A stretch of 64,000 nucleotides of DNA, taken from the NCBI RefSeq assembly GCF_963667685.1, contig NZ_OY763930.1:1036501-1100500 (forward strand). The letters run 5' to 3'. The notes beneath the pieces were generated by a model, which saw only the letters and a list, made by a program, of their open reading frames with translations, did no database searches and had not been told where the DNA came from. Position numbers and translations under genes: made by a program. Of this stretch, positions 36,560 through 44,279 are shown one piece after another. Numbering within the stretch: the first letter of the stretch is position 1; the number at the start of each line of letters is the position of its first letter. Origin of the DNA: Maridesulfovibrio sp. GTDB taxonomy: Bacteria > Desulfobacterota > Desulfovibrionia > Desulfovibrionales > Desulfovibrionaceae.

Positions 36560-37960
36560 GTGACAAACGAATCCCCATACATAGTCAACGGCCTGATTGG
36601 ACAGCAGTTCAGGCTCCCGGATATTTTAAACAAAGTCCCTATCGGCATTGCCGTGCTGGACATTGAAGGCCGCCTCACGCTTGCCAACCGAGCATGGCAG
36701 ACCATCACCGGAGCCGATCCGGAAACCATGCATGGGCTGAAGTGCTACCTAGGCCTGCGCTGCGACTATTGTTTCAAAGGCTGCCCGGTTATGGCTGACA
36801 AGGCGGACTTCCTGCCCATCTCAGTTGATGCCGATATCATCGACCGTACAAGAACCAAAGTTCCTATCCGGCTGACCATCTCACCAATTGTAAATAGTGA
36901 TAATGTAATTTCCGGATTCGTTGAAACCATTCAGGATATCCGGCAGGTAGCGGAACTTAGCAGCACGGCCAGCAAAGCCTATTCTCTGGGCGGGCTTATC
37001 GGCACAAGCCCGGAAATGGTAAAAATTTTCAGCATGGTCCCCTCCATTGCAGCAACAGATTCTTCTGTCCTGATCACCGGGGAAACCGGGACAGGCAAAG
37101 ACGTGCTGGCCGAAGCCATCCACAACGCTTCCGACCGCGCGGGCGCGCCGTTCATCAAAGTAAACTGCGGCGCACTTCCGGAAACACTGCTGGAATCGGA
37201 ACTTTTCGGGCATGTAAAAGGAGCCTTCACCGGGGCTAACGAGGACAGACCGGGCCGCATCAAACTGGCCCATAACGGGTCTTTTTTCTTGACTGAAATT
37301 GGCGACCTGCCGCTCCCCCTGCAAGTCAAACTGCTCTCTTTTCTTGACGACAAGGTTGTCCACCCCTTGGGCAGTTCACGGGGATTCAATGCCGACGTTA
37401 GGGTTATTGTTGCCACCCATCGTAATTTAAAAATGATGGTTGAGGAAAAAACCTTCCGCGCCGATCTGCTCTTCAGGCTGAATGTCGTCCACCTGCATCT
37501 GCCTCCATTACGTGAACGCGGTGACGATATCCTGCTGCTTAAAAATCATTTTCTTATGGAATATTCCAACAAATTTAATAAGAAAATAAATGGTTTCACC
37601 CAAAAATCTGCTAAGATCCTATCCGCATATCATTATCCTGGAAATGTTCGTGAACTGAGCAATATTGTTGAGTATGCAGTCAATTTCTGTGACCGGGATA
37701 TCATCGGTTCCAAACATCTTCCTGCTTACCTGACAGAACAGGACATCCTGCGTCCGGTAATCGGATCAAACCAGACCATGCATGAACACGCTGTGCCCGT
37801 TGAATACAGATCGGCCCAAAACTGGGATGATGCCGAGAGACAAATGGTCATTGAAGCCTTGATAAAATGCGGCGGCCGCAAAGGCGAAGCTGCAAGAATT
37901 CTCGGCTGGTCCCGCTCCACTTTCTGGCGCAAAATGAACAAACACTCCATAAGTGGATAA
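36560..37960 (+). CDS. PAS-domain sigma-54-dependent response activator (NtrC/NifA-like, no receiver)
   Basis: A 466-residue activator. PAS domain at ~20-125 with a cysteine cluster KCYLGLRCDYCFKGCPV. AAA+ domain at ~145-375 with Walker A GETGTGKDVLAEAI, the sigma-54-contact loop GAFTGA, and FRADLLFRLNVV. Fis-type HTH near the C-terminus (GRKGEAARILGWSRSTFWRK). It starts at GTG; ribosome site weak. The NifX-like gene follows within 4 bases. A sigma-54-type promoter with possible activator sites follows at ~38.36-38.50 kb, the likely target. Confidence 0.9.
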   Translation: MTNESPYIVNGLIGQQFRLPDILNKVPIGIAVLDIEGRLTLANRAWQTITGADPETMHGLKCYLGLRCDYCFKGCPVMADKADFLPISVDADIIDRTRTKVPIRLTISPIVNSDNVISGFVETIQDIRQVAELSSTASKAYSLGGLIGTSPEMVKIFSMVPSIAATDSSVLITGETGTGKDVLAEAIHNASDRAGAPFIKVNCGALPETLLESELFGHVKGAFTGANEDRPGRIKLAHNGSFFLTEIGDLPLPLQVKLLSFLDDKVVHPLGSSRGFNADVRVIVATHRNLKMMVEEKTFRADLLFRLNVVHLHLPPLRERGDDILLLKNHFLMEYSNKFNKKINGFTQKSAKILSAYHYPGNVRELSNIVEYAVNFCDRDIIGSKHLPAYLTEQDILRPVIGSNQTMHEHAVPVEYRSAQNWDDAERQMVIEALIKCGGRKGEAARILGWSRSTFWRKMNKHSISG

Positions 37961-37964
37961 GGAT

Positions 37965-38297
37965 ATGTCCCATAAGATCATGATTCCTCTTCACAATGAT
38001 GAGGTTGCCCCCCGTTTTGACCTTGCAACAGACGTTCTGCTGGCAAAATTCGACTCCGCCGGCGAAATCAGCGAACGTATTATTGTTCTTCCTCAGGCCT
38101 CAGCCGACGACTTATGTTCCCTCGCGACTTCAGACAGCACTGACGCTGTAATCTGCGGCGGAATTGATGATGAACACTACCAGTACCTGAAATGGAAAGG
38201 TATCGAAGTATTCGATGGCGTCATAGGCCCTATCATTAAAGTCCTGCGAACATATAAATCCGGCAAACTTACTTCCGGTGACAATTTTTACCTCTAA
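37965..38297 (+). CDS. NifX/NafY-type (dinitrogenase Fe-Mo cofactor-binding fold) protein
   Basis: A 110-residue protein of the pfam02579 fold (MIPLHNDEVAPRFDLATDVL ... AVICGGIDDEHYQYLKWKGI, EVFDGVIGP). Such stand-alone domains are abundant in sulfate reducers near sigma-54 activators and metal-cluster genes. No nitrogenase genes are near, so a role in Fe-Mo cofactor assembly is not supported here. The ATG at 37965 is chosen over GTG 37953 by homology and a GTGGA sequence seven bases upstream. Probably co-transcribed with the activator. Confidence 0.8.
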   Translation: MSHKIMIPLHNDEVAPRFDLATDVLLAKFDSAGEISERIIVLPQASADDLCSLATSDSTDAVICGGIDDEHYQYLKWKGIEVFDGVIGPIIKVLRTYKSGKLTSGDNFYL

Positions 38298-38355
38298 GAC
38301 TCATCCCGCCTAACGTTAGTGAATAAATCATAATTTGAGTACGCCATTCTTGTTA

Positions 38356-38429
38356 TGTTTCTATTTGCTTCATTTTGTTTCTTGAGAAAGTTTTCACAAT
38401 GATTCATAATGTTTCAACTTAAAGAAACA
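38356..38429 (+). promoter_or_regulatory. TGTTTC elements upstream of sigma-54 promoter (possible activator sites)
   Basis: TGTTTC lies at 38356-38361, 38376-38381 and 38410-38415, the last paired with GAAACA at 38424-38429 to make a 20-base dyad with an 8-base centre. They are 50-125 bases upstream of the -24 element, the usual zone for enhancer-binding activators. Confidence 0.45.
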
Positions 38430-38480
38430 AACTATCTTCCTGTAAATTTAAAACTCTGTTATAAATGGAATTATTTTATC

Positions 38481-38496
38481 TGGCACATAGGGTGCT
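38481..38496 (+). promoter_or_regulatory. Sigma-54-type promoter of transporter operon
   Basis: TGGCAC-ATAGG-GTGCT against the consensus TGGCAC-N5-TTGCW: the -24 GG and -12 GC are present at the correct 10-base gap, with one mismatch. It lies 62 bases upstream of the first gene of the unit. Confidence 0.65.
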
Positions 38497-38557
38497 CTTA
38501 TCTTTCGTGCGCTGCAAAGGCCGAATTCCCGGCCAGTAGTGAAGACCACGTTAAAAG

Positions 38558-38920
38558 ATGAGAATAATGATTGTTGAAAAGGATTCTGAATTCCGCGAAC
38601 ACCTTGTGCTACGACTCAGAAGTGAAGGAGTGGATATTACGGAGTCCGGAAACCTTGATGAGGCTGAGAAATTCATCCGTGAGAGTGAACTGGACGGCAT
38701 TGTCTTAGGTCTGTCCGGCTTCGGACGCAGTTCCTTGAAATTCATGGAGGACATTTCACCAATCGTTCCGGATTTGAAAATTATTCTAATAAACCGGCAC
38801 AATAAGATTCCGCTTTCCATTGAAGCAATGAATCTGGGGGCAAGTGCTGAAATTTCAGTTCCGGTGGATATAGCCGCTTTGGTTAAAACCCTGCGCAGAT
38901 TCTGCGCACCGTCAAACTAA
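38558..38920 (+). CDS. Degenerate response-regulator receiver (pseudo-receiver) protein
   Basis: A 120-residue stand-alone CheY-like fold (MRIMIVEKDSEFREHLVLRL ... LKIILINRHNKIPLSIEAMN, LGASAEISVPVD). The acid pocket residue Asp9 is present. The phospho-acceptor Asp expected at the end of strand 3 is replaced (GIVLGLSGFGRSS), and the conserved Lys-Pro before the last helix is Val-Pro. It is therefore unlikely to be phosphorylated in the normal way and may act as a protein-binding module. First gene behind the sigma-54 promoter. Confidence 0.75.
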   Translation: MRIMIVEKDSEFREHLVLRLRSEGVDITESGNLDEAEKFIRESELDGIVLGLSGFGRSSLKFMEDISPIVPDLKIILINRHNKIPLSIEAMNLGASAEISVPVDIAALVKTLRRFCAPSN

Positions 38921-38961
38921 ACGGGCTTAGTCCGCGCGGACAACCTACACTGGAGGAAAAC

Positions 38962-39516
38962 GTGAATATTTTTAAGGTCAAAGAATTAATGATCCCGGCT
39001 GAAGAATATTGCCGGGTAAAAAAGGAAACGACACTTCACGAAGCTATGGCTCAACTGGTCATACAAGGCGAAGAGAAGGGGCTTGCGCATCCGCACCGCG
39101 ATCTGCTTGTGGAAGACGATGACGGCAGCATAATTGGGAAAGTAACTATGCTCGATATATTTAAATCCATGGAACCAGGCTATTTTAAAATGGATTACAA
39201 GGACCATCCAAGTGTGCTGAGCAAAGATTACGTCCAGAAAATATATGCTGACTTCAATCTTTGGTCTGAACCTCTCAGCACTCTTTGCCAGAAGTGCGCC
39301 GGATTAAGGGTGGAAGAGTTGATGCATACTCCGAGCAAAAGTGAAATCATCAATGAAGAAGACAGTATAGATAAAGCCCTTCATTCTTTTATACTCGGAC
39401 TTCACCAGCCTATACTTGTCCAAAAAGAAGGCAGGATAACCGGAGTTCTACGCCTTGGAGATATCTTTGAAAATGTCAGAGAAACAATTCTCAGCTGTGA
39501 GACTAAAACAGCCTAA
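38962..39516 (+). CDS. Tandem CBS-domain protein
   Basis: A 184-residue protein with two CBS motifs, residues ~5-75 (KELMIPAEEYCRVKKETTLH ... GSIIGKVTMLDIFKSM) and ~112-175 (VEELMHTPSKSEIINEEDSI ... ITGVLRLGDIFENV). CBS pairs bind adenine nucleotides and often gate ion and anion transporters. It starts at GTG with GGAGG six bases upstream. It ends 17 bases before the anion transporter gene, so it may regulate that transporter. Confidence 0.88.
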   Translation: MNIFKVKELMIPAEEYCRVKKETTLHEAMAQLVIQGEEKGLAHPHRDLLVEDDDGSIIGKVTMLDIFKSMEPGYFKMDYKDHPSVLSKDYVQKIYADFNLWSEPLSTLCQKCAGLRVEELMHTPSKSEIINEEDSIDKALHSFILGLHQPILVQKEGRITGVLRLGDIFENVRETILSCETKTA

Positions 39517-39533
39517 TTGCAAGGAGCTTAAAA

Positions 39534-41003
39534 ATGAGTGCTGTAATTGCAAACAAGTCAGGATTTGATTTCAAAAGGCTGTTCTTCATGCTGCTGGGCA
39601 TCGCCCTTTTTGCCCTTGTCTATTATTGCCCGGCATGGCCGGATGCAATTGATCCAGGAGGAGAACATTTCGTCCTGACCAAAGAAGCAAAAGGTGCTAT
39701 CGGAGTCTTTCTACTGGCAGGCACATGGTGGGTTTTTGAAGTTGTACCCATCGGTGTTACTTCGCTGGCAATCGGCGTTCTTCAGGCCATGTTTTTCATC
39801 AGACCGGCCAAAGTTGCATTCAAGGATTTCATGGACCCCTCGGTTCTGTTTATCTTTGCATCCATCATGATCGGTCTCGTATTCACAAAAACAGGACTGA
39901 CCAAGCGTCTCGCATATAAGATGCTTATGGTTGTCGGTGAAAAGACCAGCCGCATATATCTTGGGGTATTCGTTGTAACCGCGCTGCTGACCCATATCAT
40001 GGCTCACACCGCTGTTGCAGCGACTGTTTACCCCCTGCTGCTGGCTATCTACTCTCTCTACGGAGAAGGTGAAAAGCCCACCAAGTTCGGCAAGGGTCTG
40101 TTCATAGGCATGGCATACGTGGCCGGAGCCGGTTCTGTCGTAACGCTTCTTGGTGCTGCACGTGGTGCGGTTGCTATCGGTTTCTACAACCAGATCCTCG
40201 GCAAGGACATTACCTTCTTCGAACTGACCTACTATATGGCCCCCATCGGCTGGACCATGATCTTCCTGCTCTGGGGCTTCTTCATGGTATTCCTGAAGCC
40301 TGAAAAGGACGTCATTCCCGGTCTGCGCGAAAAGGCGCGTGACCTTAACACTCAGATGGGACCGCTTTCCCGTGATGAAATAATGGCTGCAATCCTTGTC
40401 GGCGGAGTTATTCTTATCATGAGTCTCAGGTCTTTCATCCCCGAACTGAAGGCCATCGACAAGACTTCGATCATTCTGGTCTCGTCCATCTCCTTCTTTG
40501 TATTCAAAATTCTGGACATCAACGACCTTGAAGACATTCCATGGAACATCATCCTGCTCTTCGCTGGTGCCATGTCCATCGGTTTCTGTCTCTGGGACAC
40601 CGGAGCGGCAAAATGGATGGCGGTCAACTGGCTGGTTCTCTTCCAGGAATCAAGCGGATTCATCTTCATCATGTCCATCGCTTTCTTCGTACTGATGATG
40701 ACCAACTTTATCATGAACGTAGCCGCCATCGCCATCTCGCTCCCCGTAGCTCTGGTTATCGCCCCTTATCTCGGAGTTGCCCCGGAAGTAATTCTCTTCG
40801 CATCTCTGGTTGTTGCAGGTATGCCTTTCCTCCTGCTGGTAGGCGCGGCCCCCAACGCCATCGCTTACGATTCCAAGCAGTTCACCACCGGTGAATTTTT
40901 CATGTATGGAATCCCCGCAAGTCTCATGCTGCTGGCTGTAGTCGCCTTCTTCGTAAAGGTAATCTGGCCCATTATGGGAATGCATGTAAGCTTGCCGGGT
41001 TAG
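39534..41003 (+). CDS. SLC13/DASS-family Na+:anion symporter
   Basis: A 489-residue inner-membrane protein with about 11-12 hydrophobic helices and the paired Ser/Gly/Thr-rich hairpins of divalent anion:Na+ symporters (SVVTLLGAARGAVAIGF; LLLVGAAPNAIAYDSKQFTT). Members move sulfate, C4-dicarboxylates or citrate. In a marine sulfate reducer, Na+-driven sulfate uptake is a reasonable inference, but the motif set alone does not fix the substrate. It has an AGGAG ribosome site and lies between the CBS gene and a strong hairpin. Confidence 0.88.
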   Translation: MSAVIANKSGFDFKRLFFMLLGIALFALVYYCPAWPDAIDPGGEHFVLTKEAKGAIGVFLLAGTWWVFEVVPIGVTSLAIGVLQAMFFIRPAKVAFKDFMDPSVLFIFASIMIGLVFTKTGLTKRLAYKMLMVVGEKTSRIYLGVFVVTALLTHIMAHTAVAATVYPLLLAIYSLYGEGEKPTKFGKGLFIGMAYVAGAGSVVTLLGAARGAVAIGFYNQILGKDITFFELTYYMAPIGWTMIFLLWGFFMVFLKPEKDVIPGLREKARDLNTQMGPLSRDEIMAAILVGGVILIMSLRSFIPELKAIDKTSIILVSSISFFVFKILDINDLEDIPWNIILLFAGAMSIGFCLWDTGAAKWMAVNWLVLFQESSGFIFIMSIAFFVLMMTNFIMNVAAIAISLPVALVIAPYLGVAPEVILFASLVVAGMPFLLLVGAAPNAIAYDSKQFTTGEFFMYGIPASLMLLAVVAFFVKVIWPIMGMHVSLPG

Positions 41004-41039
41004 TCAGATACAGTTATAAGGGAATATTAAACATAGGGA

Positions 41040-41074
41040 AGGACGGTTCCGGCAAGGCGTGCCGGAACCGTCCT
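41040..41074 (+). other. Perfect 15-bp stem-loop between transporter and beta-helix genes
   Basis: AGGACGGTTCCGGCA and TGCCGGAACCGTCCT enclose a 5-base loop. No U tract follows, so it is not a standard terminator. It could stabilise the upstream transporter mRNA or act as a processing or partial termination site. Confidence 0.75.
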
Positions 41075-41144
41075 ACTTATACAAACCCTGTTACCGGTTT
41101 CCGCCTACGACTTCCGGTGCTCAACCAAAAAGCGAGAAGGATTT

Positions 41145-42584
41145 ATGAAACAGCTGAATAAGCTTATCGACCATATCGTCAACCGAGTGAACATCAACCT
41201 GCGCGAGCCGCTTGTGGATGTCGGCCCCTATATCAAGGGCCTCATCCCCGAAAACAGCTTCGCCCTCTACTACGCTTTCTATTCCTTAACCATCAACCAC
41301 CCGCTCATGTTCAACTTTCGCCACTCCAGCCTCGGGGGAACCTACTTCCTTGGCAAATGCAAGGCGAACCACTCCATCCTCTATAAGAGTGATATCCGTG
41401 GTGATGAGCTGAAAAGAAAAGGCTGTATTGTTGAACTCAACGGACAGAGAATTAAACTCCGCGACGACGAAGTGATTAAAATCCGTGATAGTTTTCTGAT
41501 GAAAACTCTTGTTCACAACAACTCTCACGACCCTGAAAACCTTGAATGTTTTAAAATATCCAACACCGTTTCTCTGCACTATGCAAACATTCACGGCACT
41601 TCCGTTGAAGGATGTTTTCTCGAACCTTTCTCCTCTGTAGACCTCTCCATCATGCACGACTGTGCAGTAGGCGCATACTCCTACGTACAGGCAGGAGAAC
41701 TCTCCCACAAGCGTATTAAACCCGGACGCGTCTGGGTCAAGTCTGGCAGTGCCTTTGAGTTCAACTACCAGTACCCGGAAGAAGTACTCGCCAAATACAT
41801 ACGCATGGAAAACAGCAGACCCAAAGGAATCCTCATGGATTTCTTTGATGACCGCAAAGAGGACTTTGTGCCTATCTATTCGTCTGTTAAACCGGAACTG
41901 CTCATCAATCTGCCGGAAGGAGCTTCCGTCAGCCCATATGCAGTTCTCAAAGGCAACTGCAAAGTTGAAAAAAACGTTCTCGTGGCCCAGAGGTCTTACA
42001 TTGAGAACTCAACCCTCGGTCCCGGAGCCAACGCGCAGGAAAACTGTTATATAATTAATTCTGTATATGAGGGAGAAGTCGTTACCCCTCATGGTGGAAA
42101 GGTCATCTACGCCCACATGGGCAAACGCTCCTTCGTAGGCTTCAACTCCTTCCTCAACGGTAAGGAAGATGCAAAGATTAAAGTCGGCGCAGGAACCATA
42201 TTGATGCCGCATACGATTATCGATGCGGAAGAACCTATTATAATACCTGACAACTATTTGGTTTGGGGCTATATCAGCAAGCAGGAAGATCTCGAAATGC
42301 ACTCGATTCCTCTCTCGGACTTCGCTGCACTCAAAGGACAGTTCCGTCTCGGAAACATGACCTTTGAAGGTATCGGAGCCAAATTTGTTGATGGATTCAG
42401 GCACCGTATCGAACATATTCTCGAAGCAAACGGCGCCTTCTGGGACGGTACCGAAGAAACCGCGGGCCATGCCCAGCAGACTCAGGACATATCCTTCAAT
42501 ATCCTTCAGCCTTATCCTGAAGGAGAATTGCAGGGACTGTATCCGGAACTGACAATCGACCCGTTGATACCCAGTGATCTGTAA
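41145..42584 (+). CDS. Left-handed beta-helix (hexapeptide-repeat) protein of unknown function
   Basis: A 479-residue soluble protein. Hexapeptide-like coils occur in two blocks, roughly residues 140-195 (NIHGTSVEGCFLEPFSSVDL) and 265-370 (VLKGNCKVEKNVLVAQRSYI, VGFNSFLNG, IKVGAGTILMPHTII). The first 120 residues and the last 80 do not match a family I can name. The fold suggests an acyltransferase, nucleotidyltransferase or gamma-carbonic-anhydrase-like scaffold, but no catalytic histidine is assignable. Its place between two Na+-linked transporters is the main clue. Ribosome site AAGGA. Confidence 0.7.
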   Translation: MKQLNKLIDHIVNRVNINLREPLVDVGPYIKGLIPENSFALYYAFYSLTINHPLMFNFRHSSLGGTYFLGKCKANHSILYKSDIRGDELKRKGCIVELNGQRIKLRDDEVIKIRDSFLMKTLVHNNSHDPENLECFKISNTVSLHYANIHGTSVEGCFLEPFSSVDLSIMHDCAVGAYSYVQAGELSHKRIKPGRVWVKSGSAFEFNYQYPEEVLAKYIRMENSRPKGILMDFFDDRKEDFVPIYSSVKPELLINLPEGASVSPYAVLKGNCKVEKNVLVAQRSYIENSTLGPGANAQENCYIINSVYEGEVVTPHGGKVIYAHMGKRSFVGFNSFLNGKEDAKIKVGAGTILMPHTIIDAEEPIIIPDNYLVWGYISKQEDLEMHSIPLSDFAALKGQFRLGNMTFEGIGAKFVDGFRHRIEHILEANGAFWDGTEETAGHAQQTQDISFNILQPYPEGELQGLYPELTIDPLIPSDL

Positions 42585-42704
42585 CTGAAATACCCTTTCA
42601 GGATAATTTCATATTTATTCGGAAGGGAATTACGGATTAATTTCCACTAACCACGGAAAAAGCAGACCACATGGTTTCACACAAAAAGGCAAAAGGAGTA
42701 ACCC

Positions 42705-44195
42705 GTGCCCAAAACAATGTCACAGGCATTGCAGAAAAACCTATTAGGTAATTCGCCTGACTGGTACAAACTGACTATTATCGGATTCTTGATCCTGAAC
42801 CCTATCCTACTGGCTGTAGCCGGCCCGTTTATAACCGGATGGGTGCTGATCGCTGAATTTATTTTCACCCTCGCGATGGCTCTCAAGTGCTACCCACTGC
42901 CCGCAGGCGGTCTTCTAGCCATTGAGGCTGTGGCCCTCGGAATGACTTCACCGGACACTGTGTACAAAGAAACCCTGCACAACTTCCCGGTCATCCTGCT
43001 CTTGATGTTCATGGTTGCAGGTATCTACTTTATGAAAGACATGCTCCAGTATGTTTTCACCAAGATACTGACCAAGATCAAATCCAAGGTAATTATTTCC
43101 CTGCTGTTCTGCTTTGCAGGTGCATTTCTGTCCGCGTTTCTAGATGCGCTTACAGTTACCGCAGTTATTATTGCCGTGGCCTACGGGTTCTACGAAATAT
43201 ACCACCGCTTTGCCTCCACAGGTAAATGCACCGTATCGGATGACTCCTTGCTCAAAGGTGAATGTATCGACCACCTTTCCGAGTTCCGCGGCTTCCTGCG
43301 TAACCTGCTCATGCATGGAGCTGTAGGTACTGCGCTGGGTGGTGTATGCACCATCGTTGGAGAACCCCAGAACCTGCTCATCGGTCACGTCATGGAATGG
43401 CATTTTATGGAGTTTTTTCTCCAGGTTGCACCGGTTTCAATGCCTGTACTTGCAGTAGGTCTAATAACCTGCATAATGCTGGAGGTAACCGGTATCTTCG
43501 GTTACGGCTACAAGCTTCCCCTGAACGTGCGTGAAATTCTTGAAGAAGAAGCACGCAAAAACGATGAAGAAATGAGCCTCAAGAAAAAAGCGGCCCTGTT
43601 CACTCAGGCCTGCGCCGCTGTCTTTCTGGTTCTCGCACTGGCCCTGCATATTGCGGAAGTCGGTCTGATCGGTCTGGCTATTATCGTTGCCCTTACCGCC
43701 CTTAACGGCGTCACCGAAGAACACCAGATAGGCCATGCATTTGAAGAGGCTCTGCCCTTTACAGCCCTGCTGGTTGTCTTCTTCGCCATTGTTGCAGTTA
43801 TCCACGACCAGCACCTCTTTGCCCCGATAATTCACTACGTGCTTGCACTTGAAGGCAAGGTCCAGCTGGCTGCATACTACATTGCCAACGGTGTGCTCTC
43901 CATGATTTCAGACAACGTATTCGTTGCAACTGTATACGTATCCGAAACATTGAAAGCATTTCAGGAAGGCATCATTGACCGCCAGCAGTTCGACCTGCTC
44001 GCAGTTGCTATCAACACCGGTACCAACATCCCCAGTGTTGCAACTCCTAACGGTCAGGCTGCATTCCTGTTCCTCCTGACCTCCGCCATCTCGCCCCTTA
44101 TCAGGCTCTCCTATGGAGAAATGGTTAAGCTGGCCTTCCCCTACACCATAACCATGTCCGTCACCGGCCTCGCTTCTGTGTGGTACTTTCTATAG
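42705..44195 (+). CDS. nhaB: NhaB-family Na+/H+ antiporter
   Basis: A 496-residue inner-membrane protein with about 12 helices, collinear with Nha[21 protein letters not shown], the cytoplasmic loop with [20 protein letters not shown], the LMISDN-type segment ([16 protein letters not shown]) and [20 protein letters not shown] near the C-terminus. It expels Na+ in exchange for H+ and would restore the Na+ gradient used by the DASS symporter two genes upstream. It starts at GTG with AGGAG nine bases upstream. Last gene of the sigma-54 unit. Confidence 0.93.
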   Translation: MPKTMSQALQKNLLGNSPDWYKLTIIGFLILNPILLAVAGPFITGWVLIAEFIFTLAMALKCYPLPAGGLLAIEAVALGMTSPDTVYKETLHNFPVILLLMFMVAGIYFMKDMLQYVFTKILTKIKSKVIISLLFCFAGAFLSAFLDALTVTAVIIAVAYGFYEIYHRFASTGKCTVSDDSLLKGECIDHLSEFRGFLRNLLMHGAVGTALGGVCTIVGEPQNLLIGHVMEWHFMEFFLQVAPVSMPVLAVGLITCIMLEVTGIFGYGYKLPLNVREILEEEARKNDEEMSLKKKAALFTQACAAVFLVLALALHIAEVGLIGLAIIVALTALNGVTEEHQIGHAFEEALPFTALLVVFFAIVAVIHDQHLFAPIIHYVLALEGKVQLAAYYIANGVLSMISDNVFVATVYVSETLKAFQEGIIDRQQFDLLAVAINTGTNIPSVATPNGQAAFLFLLTSAISPLIRLSYGEMVKLAFPYTITMSVTGLASVWYFL

Positions 44196-44221
44196 AATTA
44201 AGTTCACGCAGGTCATAAAAT

Positions 44222-44256
44222 TAAAGCCCCTGCCGTTATCCGGCAGGGGCTTTCCT
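44222..44256. terminator. Bidirectional intrinsic terminator
   Basis: AAAGCCCCTGCCG / CGGCAGGGGCTTT with a 5-base loop between convergent nhaB and the chemoreceptor gene. Confidence 0.9.
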
Positions 44257-44279
44257 GTTCTACTGAGACTTCAAACTGA

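Noticed and set aside
37965-38297. Nitrogen-fixation cluster
   Set aside because: A single NifX-like domain next to a sigma-54 activator is not enough; no nif structural or assembly genes are in the window.
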